DNA of 64,000 bases, taken from positions 1,585,001-1,649,000 of the forward strand of contig NZ_CP045067.1 in NCBI RefSeq assembly GCF_016864015.1. Reading direction: 5' to 3'. Position 1 is the stretch's first letter. Each line of letters starts with the position of its first letter. Of this stretch, positions 1-7,669 are shown in pieces. A program made the translations under genes and the position numbers. The notes beneath the pieces were generated by a model. That model was not told where the DNA came from. It did not search any database and was given only the letters and a program-made list of their open reading frames with translations. The stretch comes from Lacinutrix sp. WUR7. GTDB taxonomy: Bacteria > Bacteroidota > Bacteroidia > Flavobacteriales > Flavobacteriaceae.

Positions 1-924
1 TATAAAGAAAGCCTTACCGCAAAAGAATATCAAGATTTATGTGATTTTGAAGGTAATGCAAACGGTTTTAAAATAGTTACAGAAAATAGAGAAGGACGAC
101 AAGGTGGTTTGCGTTTAAGTTATGCAACCCTTGGTGCTTTTATGAAATACCCAAAAGAATCTTTGCCTAAAAAACCAACAAAACATATTGCAGATAAAAA
201 ATACGGCTTTTTTCAAAGTGAAAAAGAAGCCTTTTTAGATGTAGCAAATGAGCTTGGTTTAATTAGTAGAAGTAAAACAGATGTTAGTTTTTCGCGTCAT
301 CCTTTAGCTTTTCTTGTAGAAGCTGCAGATGATATTTGTTACACTATTATTGATTTTGAAGACGGAATTAATTTAGGGCTTATTCAAGAGGAGTACGCTT
401 TAGAGTATTTAATTAATCTAGTTAGAGAAACCATAAACACCAAAAAGTACCACCAATTAAGTAATACGCAAGATCGAATTAGCTATTTAAGAGCATTGGC
501 TATTAATACACTTATTAATGAAGCTGTTGCTATTTTTATTGCCAATGAAGAAGCGATACTGAATGATGAATTTAAAATCGCTTTGTTAGATAAAAGTAAA
601 TATGAAGCGCAAATAAACGATATCATTAAAATAAGTGTCGATAATGTATATCAATCTATAGAAGTGGTAGATAAAGAGATTTCAGGCTATCAAGTTTTAA
701 ATACCTTATTGAGTGTTTACACAAAAGCCATTAATAATAATTATAATGGAACTCCTACTAATTACGATACACTTGTACTTAAGCGATTGCCTAAAGTGAT
801 TAATTTAAATGAAGATAATTTATACTTAAGATTATTGAGTATTTGTAATTATGTTTCCTTGCTTTCAGATAGCAAAGCCATTATGGTTTATAAGAAAATT
901 AAAGGATTAAGCTTTAACATATAA
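1..924 (+). CDS. dgt: dGTP triphosphohydrolase (dGTPase), 5' end outside window
   Basis: This is the C-terminal 307 codons of an HD-superfamily dGTP triphosphohydrolase, which cleaves dGTP to deoxyguanosine and triphosphate and so controls dNTP pools. The frame is open from base 1, so the true start lies upstream. Visible family marks are DFEGNANGF near codons 14-22 and RHPLAFLVEAADDICY, the conserved block with the Asp pair after the HD core. The metal-binding HD motif itself would lie outside the window. The family is usually about 440-500 residues, so roughly a third is missing. A TTG at 109 opens an apparent shorter frame but cuts through conserved sequence and is not a start. The gene is followed by the promoter of the M36 protease gene. 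Confidence 0.9.
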   Translation, partial: YKESLTAKEYQDLCDFEGNANGFKIVTENREGRQGGLRLSYATLGAFMKYPKESLPKKPTKHIADKKYGFFQSEKEAFLDVANELGLISRSKTDVSFSRHPLAFLVEAADDICYTIIDFEDGINLGLIQEEYALEYLINLVRETINTKKYHQLSNTQDRISYLRALAINTLINEAVAIFIANEEAILNDEFKIALLDKSKYEAQINDIIKISVDNVYQSIEVVDKEISGYQVLNTLLSVYTKAINNNYNGTPTNYDTLVLKRLPKVINLNEDNLYLRLLSICNYVSLLSDSKAIMVYKKIKGLSFNI

Positions 925-951
925 GATTTTTTTTTATAGGAACACTTTCTT

Positions 952-959
952 TATATTTG
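952..959 (+). promoter_or_regulatory. -7 promoter element (TATATTTG) for the M36 protease gene
   Basis: TATATTTG fits the Bacteroidota -7 consensus TAnnTTTG and sits 44 bases before the ATG at 1004. No clear TTTG is present 19 bases upstream, so only half of the promoter is supported. Confidence 0.45.
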
Positions 960-1003
960 TTAACTTAAAAAAGAAATTATAATCAATTATATTTAAAAAA
1001 ACT

Positions 1004-3733
1004 ATGAAAAATAACTACTTTAAAGTATGCTCTGTTATGGTATTCCTATTTGTGGTCCAGATTGGGTTTGCACAAAAGGCATTACAGGAATCGCCAAATG
1101 GGCAACTTATTAAATCTTTTTTAAATACCGAAAAGAATGCTTATAACTTAACAGAAAGTGATGTTCAGGATTTATTTGTTACCAATGAATATTTTTCTAA
1201 AAACTCTAAAATTACGCATGTTTATGTCAACCAGGCATATAGAGGTGTGAAAATTCATAATGCAATTTCTAGTATTTCTATTAAAGGCGGGAAAGTTTCT
1301 TATTTCGCAAATAGTTTTATTTCTAATATTTCCAGTAAAATAAACAGTATTACTCCAAGTTTAAACGCAGCAATTGCTATTGAAAAAGCAGCTACGTATT
1401 TTAACTTAGGAAATATTTCTGGATTAGAAATAACAAGCGCTAACGGTAACGATTATGTGTTTACTAATGGTGGTATTTCTAAAGTTGAAATTCCTGTTAG
1501 TTTGGTTTATACTCCTACAGAAGATGGTAGTTTAAAATTATCATGGGATTTAAGTATTCATACTACCAATGGGAAAGATTGGTGGAGTGTACGTATAGAT
1601 GCTATGAATGGTGAAATAGTAGAAAAAAATAATTGGATTTTAACCTGTAATTTTGGTGATGCAAATCACGAAAATCACAGTCATAATACTAAGGTTGTTG
1701 AAAAAGAAAACACCTTTAGCTTATTTAAACCAAATTATTTAATTTCAGATGGTTCCCAATATAACGTTGTAGGTATTCCAAACGAAAGCCCAATTGATGG
1801 TGGTAGATCTTTAATAAGTGATCCAGCAAACGCTATTGCATCTCCTTATGGATGGCATGATATTGATGGTGCCTCAGGAGCAGAATACATGTTGACACGT
1901 GGAAACAATGTATGGGCAAAAGAAGATGTTAATGGAGACGATGGTATCGGATCTTCACCTAATTCTACTAGTTTAAACTTTGATTATCCTTTAAACTTAA
2001 ATCAAGCACCAATAAATAACCAAAATGCATCACTAACTAATTTGTTTTATATGAACAATATTATGCACGATGTATGGTACCAATATGGTTTTGATGAAGT
2101 GAGTGGGAATTTTCAACATAATAATTATGGAAATGGAGGTGTTGGAAACGATTATGTAAATGCCGAAGGTCAAGATGGAAGCGGTATTAATAATGCTAAT
2201 TTTGCAACACCACCAGATGGTTCAAAACCTTTAATGCAAATGTATTTATGGAATGAGCCAACTTTAAAACAGTTGGTTACATTAAATAATGGTTCTTTAG
2301 CTGGTGAGTTTGCTTCGGTTAATCCATCTACAGTAGCTCCTAATAATTTACCTGGTGCGACTGCAATACCTTTGACAGCAGAATTAGCTATACCTTATGA
2401 TGACAATGCAAATACAAATAATGACACAGTGTCTGAAGATGTAAATGATTCTTGTGATGATTATACTACAGCTACAAACCTTACTGGTAAAATAGCTTTA
2501 ATCCGTAGAGGAACTTGTGCTTTTGTAGATAAAATTCAAAGAGCTCAGGATGCTGGAGCAGTTGGTGTTATTATGTTTAATCATAATAATCCTACAAACG
2601 ATCCTGCTTATGTAGAATATGTAAGCATGGCAGGTGTAACAACAACAATAAATATTCCTGCAGTCTTTATTAATAATGTAGATGGGGAAGCAATTTTTAC
2701 AGCTATTGAAAATGGTGAAACGATTAGTGCTACTTTACAAGATTACCAAACTTACCAATTAGATGGTAGTTTAGATAATGTAATTGTTGCACATGAATAT
2801 GGTCATGGTATATCAACCAGATTAACAGGTGGTGCAGGTAATTCTGGTTGCTTATATAATAGTGAAGCAATGGGAGAAGGATGGTCTGATTGGTTTGCCT
2901 TAATGCTTACTATGAAACCTGAAGATTTAGGTGCAGATGGGAGAGGTATTGCTACTTATTCTAATGGAGAAACTGTTAATGGTGTTGGAATTAGACCAGT
3001 ACATTATAGCACGGATTTAGCAATTAATGATTTTACTTATGAAGCTACAAATGATAATACATTTTTAGGGAACAATGCAGATGGCGATCCAGTATATTGG
3101 AATAGTATAACTCATAATATTGGATTTGTTTGGGCTACTATGCTTTGGGATTTAACTTGGGCATATATAGATAAATATGGATTTGATACCGATATTTATA
3201 ATGGTACTGGTGGAAACAATAAAGTTATGCAATTAGTAATAGATGGTTTAAAAAACCAACCTTGTGGTGTAGGCTTTGTACAAGGTAGAGATGCTCTTTT
3301 ACAGGCAGATACAGATAATGGAGGTGAGGATCAATGTTTGATTTGGGAGGTTTTTGCAGCTAGAGGTTTAGGTGTAAACGCAAATCAAGGTTCAGCATTT
3401 GATATTAATGATCAAACAGCAGATTATTCAATGCCAAGAAATGGAATTGCATCACTAGCAAACTGTACATCTTTAAGTGTAGATGATTTTGATAAAAACG
3501 ATTATAAAATTTATCCAAATCCAACAAATAATACTTTAAATATTAAAACGAATAAAAGCTTTGGAAAGGTAACACTTACTTTAACAGATATTAACGGTAG
3601 ACTTGTACTTACCCAAAAAGCAGATTTGTTTAATGAGGTACAATTAAACATTAGTAAATTACAATCTGGTCTTTATATTTTAAATATTAAAGGAGCATCT
3701 ATTAATGCTAATAATAAGATTATTAAAAATTAA
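1004..3733 (+). CDS. secreted M36 (fungalysin-type) zinc metalloprotease with PA domain and T9SS sorting domain
   Basis: 909 residues. A signal peptide occupies residues 1-24 (ending IGFAQ). An N-terminal FTP-like propeptide follows. The M36 catalytic domain has the zinc motif HEYGH at residues 597-601 and the third-ligand region GEGWSDWF at about 624-631. A protease-associated (PA) domain (GKIALIRRGTCAFVDKI and following, about 490-540) is inserted before the zinc motif. The C-terminus carries a type IX secretion sorting domain starting at YPNP (837-840) and ending in a short basic tail. The protein is therefore expected to be exported by Sec, moved across the outer membrane by T9SS and released or anchored at the surface, where it degrades extracellular protein. 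A strong terminator follows, so the gene is probably monocistronic. Confidence 0.93.
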   Translation: MKNNYFKVCSVMVFLFVVQIGFAQKALQESPNGQLIKSFLNTEKNAYNLTESDVQDLFVTNEYFSKNSKITHVYVNQAYRGVKIHNAISSISIKGGKVSYFANSFISNISSKINSITPSLNAAIAIEKAATYFNLGNISGLEITSANGNDYVFTNGGISKVEIPVSLVYTPTEDGSLKLSWDLSIHTTNGKDWWSVRIDAMNGEIVEKNNWILTCNFGDANHENHSHNTKVVEKENTFSLFKPNYLISDGSQYNVVGIPNESPIDGGRSLISDPANAIASPYGWHDIDGASGAEYMLTRGNNVWAKEDVNGDDGIGSSPNSTSLNFDYPLNLNQAPINNQNASLTNLFYMNNIMHDVWYQYGFDEVSGNFQHNNYGNGGVGNDYVNAEGQDGSGINNANFATPPDGSKPLMQMYLWNEPTLKQLVTLNNGSLAGEFASVNPSTVAPNNLPGATAIPLTAELAIPYDDNANTNNDTVSEDVNDSCDDYTTATNLTGKIALIRRGTCAFVDKIQRAQDAGAVGVIMFNHNNPTNDPAYVEYVSMAGVTTTINIPAVFINNVDGEAIFTAIENGETISATLQDYQTYQLDGSLDNVIVAHEYGHGISTRLTGGAGNSGCLYNSEAMGEGWSDWFALMLTMKPEDLGADGRGIATYSNGETVNGVGIRPVHYSTDLAINDFTYEATNDNTFLGNNADGDPVYWNSITHNIGFVWATMLWDLTWAYIDKYGFDTDIYNGTGGNNKVMQLVIDGLKNQPCGVGFVQGRDALLQADTDNGGEDQCLIWEVFAARGLGVNANQGSAFDINDQTADYSMPRNGIASLANCTSLSVDDFDKNDYKIYPNPTNNTLNIKTNKSFGKVTLTLTDINGRLVLTQKADLFNEVQLNISKLQSGLYILNIKGASINANNKIIKN

Positions 3734-3749
3734 TTTTAATATTTTTTTT

Positions 3750-3782
3750 AAAAAGGCAACTATTTATTTAGTTGCCTTTTTT
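3750..3782 (+). terminator. intrinsic terminator of the M36 protease gene
   Basis: Twelve-base arms (AAAAAGGCAACT and AGTTGCCTTTTT) enclose an 8-base loop, followed by more T residues. It starts 17 bases after the stop codon. Confidence 0.85.
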
Positions 3783-3795
3783 GTTTTTATTAACT

Positions 3796-4461
3796 AAGGT
3801 CCATTTAGATAATAGAGTAATTGTTGGTAGTAGATCTTATATAGAATACGGACAATCTGAAAATGTAATTTTTATTACTGTACATAATTATGGTATAAAT
3901 AACATTTGGTATCCCTGTGATGCTGTAACTAACTGGGAACAAAAAGATGGTAACTTACCAGATTTATCAGTGAAAGCAATTTTACAAAACCCTTTAATTT
4001 TAGAAGAAATACTTATTGGTACCGAGTTAAGTGCTTGGTGTACTACCAATTTTTCTGATGCATCTCCTACTTGGACACAAGCTTATAACGATATGAGTAA
4101 TGTAAGCATATTAGATCTTGATTTAAGAGATGATAATCTAGTATTTGTTGCTACCCGTGGTTGTGATATTTTCTCTGGACAGTTTACTCCAGATTCTTTA
4201 AGTATTGATTAAAATACAGAGAATGCATTTAGCATCAATCCTAATCCATCCAATGGTACAATACATATTAAAACATCCGAAAATTACGGGAAGGCTGTTG
4301 CAGCAATTTTTGAAATGAATTTTAGAAAAGTGATTTCAACAGAATTATCTTTAAACCAACAATCTACAATTGAAGCGAATCATTTAGCTACAAGTATGTC
4401 TGTGTTAAAAATTCAAGGATTTAATTTCTCTCATTCCGAAAAGTTAGTTATCAAGAAGTAA
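3796..4461 (+). pseudogene. remnant of a secreted T9SS cargo protein (beta-propeller end plus sorting domain)
   Basis: The reading frame runs from the preceding terminator to a TAA at 4210-4212 and then continues in the same frame to 4461 with recognisable sequence. Before the stop, blocks such as ILIGTELSAWCTTNF, SILDLDLRDDNLVFVATRG and FSGQFTPDSLSID resemble the last blades of the BNR/sortilin-like beta-propeller of large flavobacterial secreted proteins. After the stop, FSINPNPSNGTIHIKTS begins a type IX secretion sorting domain. There is no signal peptide or start: the frame emerges directly from the protease gene's terminator. So both the 5' deletion and the internal stop indicate a dead gene end. 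Parent family assignment is from pattern recognition only. Confidence 0.75.
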
Positions 4462-4483
4462 TTATAAGATACTATTATATGCA

Positions 4484-4512
4484 AAAATGCCACTTTTTAA
4501 GTGACATTTTTT
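4484..4512 (+). terminator. terminator-like hairpin after the pseudogene
   Basis: Arms AAATGCCACTT and AAGTGACATTT pair with one C-A mismatch around a TTT loop and are followed by a T run. It is probably the original terminator of the decayed gene. Confidence 0.6.
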
Positions 4513-4597
4513 TCAGGTAATAAATTGGCTATTAAGTCATATTAATCCTACGGTTAATGTGTGATTGCTTAAAAATAAGGTATTTTACGGATTAAAA

Positions 4598-4628
4598 TTG
4601 CTTTTAATCGATATTTTTATTAAGTTTG
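4598..4628 (+). promoter_or_regulatory. candidate promoter for the 42-residue peptide gene
   Basis: TTG at 4598-4600 and TAAGTTTG at 4621-4628 (TAnnTTTG type) are separated by 20 bases, about the Bacteroidota spacing. The ATG follows 61 bases downstream. Confidence 0.45.
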
Positions 4629-4689
4629 AGTTCCAAGAGTACGGATGTTTAATAAAATTGTTTCTTGAAACAATATTAAAATCTAAATC

Positions 4690-4818
4690 ATGAAAAAAAA
4701 CCTACTAGGAGCAATTGTTATATTCTTTGTGACTTTTGCGTGTTTATTGGTTATTAACGAAGTGTCAAATAATCAGGATTCTGATGTGGAAAACGATCAG
4801 TATTACGTTACGGACTGA
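4690..4818 (+). CDS. small predicted membrane or secreted peptide, 42 aa
   Basis: An ATG-initiated frame of 42 codons begins MKKNLLGAIVIFFVTF. It has two lysines, one hydrophobic segment (about residues 5-22) and a short acidic, polar tail ending YYVTD. This layout fits a single-span membrane peptide with its tail outside the cytoplasm, or a secreted peptide. It has a candidate promoter 61 bases upstream and ends one base before the stop codon of the convergent dxs gene, so the two transcripts must overlap or stop here without an obvious terminator. I do not recognise a family. Coding status rests on the promoter, the charged-hydrophobic layout and the otherwise unexplained 228-base gap. Confidence 0.5.
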   Translation: MKKNLLGAIVIFFVTFACLLVINEVSNNQDSDVENDQYYVTD

Positions 4819-6585
4819 TTAACTTAACGCTTCTATTTTTTTAGCGATACTTACTGGGTTTAATTCTAGTAAGTTTTGTAATTCTAATGTGCTTCCTTGT
4901 TCTATAAAGTTATCTGGAACTCCTAAAACGATTATATCTTTTTTATAATTGTTTTTGGCTGCAAATTCTAGAATAGCACTTCCAAAACCACCTTTAATAG
5001 TGCCATCTTCAATAGTAATAATACTTTTATATCTATTACATATTATGTGCAATAAAGTTTCATCCAGAGGTTTTATAAATCGCATGTCGTAATGCGCAAC
5101 ATTCATTCCATTGTTAACAAGCTCTATTGCATCTGTTACATTGCTTGCTGTGGTACCAATACTTAAAATAGCTACGTCTTTTCCTTCTTTTAAGCAGACT
5201 CCTTTGCCAATTTCTATAGTGGTAAAAGATTTTTTCCAATCTATTATTTCTCCTCTTCCTCTTGGATAACGAATAGCAATGGGCATATCTAAACCAAGCT
5301 GTGCTGTATACATGATATTGCGCAATTCTATTTCGTTTCTTGGAGCAAACAGGATGAGGTTTGGTATACATCTTAAATAGGCTAAATCAAAAACACCATG
5401 ATGTGTGGCTCCATCCTCACCAACTAAACCTGCTCTATCTAAACAAAATATTACTGGTAGTTTTTGCAAAGCGACATCGTGTATTACTTGGTCGTAAGCA
5501 CGTTGTAAAAAAGTAGAGTAAATATTGCAAAAAGGAATATAACCTTGTGTTGCCATTCCTGCTGCTAAGGTTACCGCATGCTGTTCGGCAATACCAACAT
5601 CTAAAGCGCGATCGGGGAATTCTTGCATCATGTATTTTAAAGAACTTCCAGTTGGCATTGCGGGAGTAATACCAATTATTTTATCATTTTTTCTAGCAAG
5701 TTCTACAATAGTATGACCAAAAACATCTTGAAATTTTGGAGGCTGTATTTGGGTGGTTTTCTCATATAAATCTCCTGTGGCTGCGTTAAATTTTCCCGGA
5801 GCATGATAGGTTACTTGGTTTTCTTCAGCTTGTTTTAAACCTTTTCCTTTTGTGGTTATGATATGTAAGAACTTTGGACCTTTAACTTCTTTAAGACGTT
5901 CCAATTCTAAAACTAGAGCAGGTAAATCATGACCATCTATTGGCCCCGAATAATTAAAATTTAAAGCTTCAAAAATATTGTCTTGTTTTTGTGTGCCTTT
6001 TTTAACATTGGTTAAATATTGTTTTAAAGCACCAACACTAGGGTCTATTCCAATAGCATTATCGTTTAAAATAACCAATAGGTTAGCGTTTGTTACTCCG
6101 GCATGGTTTAGTCCTTCAAAAGCCATTCCGCTTGCAATAGAAGCATCGCCAATTACTGCAATATGTTGTTTGTTTACTTCTCCTTTTAATTGGGAAACTA
6201 AAGCCATTCCTAAAGCTGCTGAAATAGAAGTGGAAGAATGCCCAACGCCAAAAGTATCATATACACTTTCTTCTCGTTTTGGAAAACCAGAAATGCCTCC
6301 AAGTTGTCTGTTGGTATGGAAATCAGCCTTTCTACCCGTAAGTAGTTTATGCACATAGGCTTGGTGACCAACATCCCAAACTAATAAATCTTCGGGTGTA
6401 TTAAAAACATAATGTAAAGCAATAGTTAGTTCTACAACACCAAGACTTGCGCCTAAATGCCCTTCTTTAGTGGCAACGATATTAATTATAAAGGCACGCA
6501 GTTCTTTGGCAAGTGCAGGTAATTGCTCTTGTTTTAAAAGGCGTAAATCTTTTGGGTAATTAATATGGTCCAGCATGGTGTTCAT
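4819..6585 (-). CDS. dxs: 1-deoxy-D-xylulose-5-phosphate synthase
   Basis: 588 residues, close to the 580-620 usual for Bacteroidota Dxs. It condenses pyruvate with glyceraldehyde-3-phosphate, using thiamine diphosphate, in the first step of the MEP isoprenoid pathway. Visible marks are LVWDVGHQAYVHKLLTGR near the N-terminus, the thiamine site GDASIASGMAFEGLNHAG with NDN following, the central HHGVFDLAYLR block and the C-terminal transketolase domain with IRYPRGRG. The start at 6585 (MNTMLDHINYPKD) is chosen because the following residues match the family N-terminus; a second ATG lies three codons in. It is divergent from tadA with a gap of fewer than 100 bases. The product feeds the polyprenyl synthase encoded at 26854. 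Confidence 0.97.
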   Translation of the reverse strand: MNTMLDHINYPKDLRLLKQEQLPALAKELRAFIINIVATKEGHLGASLGVVELTIALHYVFNTPEDLLVWDVGHQAYVHKLLTGRKADFHTNRQLGGISGFPKREESVYDTFGVGHSSTSISAALGMALVSQLKGEVNKQHIAVIGDASIASGMAFEGLNHAGVTNANLLVILNDNAIGIDPSVGALKQYLTNVKKGTQKQDNIFEALNFNYSGPIDGHDLPALVLELERLKEVKGPKFLHIITTKGKGLKQAEENQVTYHAPGKFNAATGDLYEKTTQIQPPKFQDVFGHTIVELARKNDKIIGITPAMPTGSSLKYMMQEFPDRALDVGIAEQHAVTLAAGMATQGYIPFCNIYSTFLQRAYDQVIHDVALQKLPVIFCLDRAGLVGEDGATHHGVFDLAYLRCIPNLILFAPRNEIELRNIMYTAQLGLDMPIAIRYPRGRGEIIDWKKSFTTIEIGKGVCLKEGKDVAILSIGTTASNVTDAIELVNNGMNVAHYDMRFIKPLDETLLHIICNRYKSIITIEDGTIKGGFGSAILEFAAKNNYKKDIIVLGVPDNFIEQGSTLELQNLLELNPVSIAKKIEALS

Positions 6586-6678
6586 CTACTGCAAATGTAA
6601 TATTTGAAAATGATACTATTACTAATATCATTTGAAATTGTACTTTTACAAGAATTATTAATCCTTGAAGTTACCGCT

Positions 6679-7128
6679 ATGATTACACCTTTTGATGACA
6701 CGTATTTTATGAAAAAAGCACTTCAAGAAGCGGAAGCTGCTTTAGAAAAAGGGGAGGTTCCTGTTGGTGCTGTTATTGTTGTAGAAGACAGAATTATTGC
6801 AAGAGCACATAATTTAACAGAATTATTAAATGATGTTACTGCTCATGCCGAAATGCAGGCTATTACAGCAGCGGCTAATTTTTTAGGAGGAAAGTATCTT
6901 AAAAACTGTACCTTATATGTAACGTTAGAGCCTTGTCAAATGTGCGCAGGTGCTTTGTATTGGAGTCAGATTTCAAAAATTGTGTATGGTGCTACAGATG
7001 CGCATCGAGGTTGTGGTGTTATGGGAACAAAACTGCACCCTAAAACAAAAATAGAAGGTGGTGTTTTAGCGGAAGAAGCTTCTGCAATTATGAAACGTTT
7101 TTTTATTGAGAAACGGAATTTAAATTAA
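6679..7128 (+). CDS. tadA: tRNA-specific adenosine-34 deaminase
   Basis: 149 residues from the ATG at 6679. It converts adenosine to inosine at the wobble position of tRNA-Arg(ACG). The zinc deaminase motifs are complete: HAE at residues 56-58 with the catalytic Glu58, and PCQMC with Cys86 and Cys89. An upstream TTG (6604) and ATG (6610) extend the frame by hydrophobic residues unlike any TadA, so 6679 is preferred. MITPFDDTYFMKKAL matches the usual family beginning. Divergent from dxs. Confidence 0.93.
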   Translation: MITPFDDTYFMKKALQEAEAALEKGEVPVGAVIVVEDRIIARAHNLTELLNDVTAHAEMQAITAAANFLGGKYLKNCTLYVTLEPCQMCAGALYWSQISKIVYGATDAHRGCGVMGTKLHPKTKIEGGVLAEEASAIMKRFFIEKRNLN

Positions 7129-7162
7129 AGCATTCTATTGCTTTTTCTTTAAAACGAAACTT

Positions 7163-7330
7163 TTTTGACACGTGCATTAGCGATAGAAACGGCATCCTTT
7201 TCAAGAAGCTTTGAATAATAAGTTATAAATTTTTAAGCTTTTCTAAAGTCTAAAGAGATCTCAAATTGAGTTTGAGACGGCTTCGCAGAAAAGATATAGT
7301 GGATAGCGCGACGCTTTGTAGCTTTTGCGA
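7163..7330. repeat. flavobacterial intergenic element, possibly a structured RNA
   Basis: The block has the two conserved edges I associate with a frequent intergenic element of Flavobacteriia: GCGATAGAAACGGCATCC with a following TTTTC on the left, and AAAAGATATAGTGGATAGCG on the right, 7276 onward. The edges partly pair (CTTTTC with GAAAAG). The interior (about 7204-7275) contains smaller inverted repeats such as ATCTCAAATTGAGTTTGAGA-like sequence. It may belong to the Rfam Flavo-1 group, but I cannot check that. No believable gene lies here; a frame at 7266-7466 is a shadow. Confidence 0.4.
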
Positions 7331-7347
7331 AAAGGGTAATGCTCAAA

Positions 7348-7587
7348 TTATAATTTTCGGGTATCTCCTTCTCGTTTTCGCATTTTGTCTAAGTTTTCTT
7401 TATTTAGCATATAGTCTTCTACCTTTTTGTCTTTCCATCTATGATAAGAAAACAAAGGAAAGGTAATAAAGAAAAGGCCTAACACGCCAAAACCAATTAA
7501 TTTTTGGGAATAATCTACGTCTAAAGTAAAGCCTAAAATAATACTTGTAAGAGTTGCTATAGATATAATAAGAATGAGGTATTTCAT
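7348..7587 (-). CDS. small two-span membrane protein, 79 aa
   Basis: 79 residues. Two hydrophobic segments at about 3-21 and 31-48 are followed by a highly charged C-terminal tail (HRWKDKKVEDYMLNKENLDK). I do not recognise a characterised family, but this layout is common for small conserved flavobacterial membrane proteins. The gene lies between the ClC gene and the intergenic element, on the same strand as the ClC genes, 82 bases after the end of the first. The antisense and offset frames over the same bases lack this organised layout. Confidence 0.65.
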   Translation of the reverse strand: MKYLILIISIATLTSIILGFTLDVDYSQKLIGFGVLGLFFITFPLFSYHRWKDKKVEDYMLNKENLDKMRKREGDTRKL

Positions 7588-7669
7588 GTGTCTTTATTTT
7601 TTTTAATGGGTAAAGTAGCATACATATACCTGTAATCTTACATTCGTATGTAGATTTCATGGTTGACTA

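Noticed and set aside
6592-6599. TACATTTG on the minus strand just before dxs
   Set aside because: It fits the -7 consensus but ends six bases before the ATG and has no -33 box; it could be chance in this AT-rich gap.
6604-6678. N-terminal extension of TadA from a TTG or ATG
   Set aside because: The 25 added residues are hydrophobic and unlike TadA; the ATG at 6679 gives the standard beginning.
7266-7466. 66-codon frame on the plus strand
   Set aside because: It overlaps the intergenic element and the 79-residue membrane protein gene on the other strand; its hydrophobicity is the mirror of that gene.
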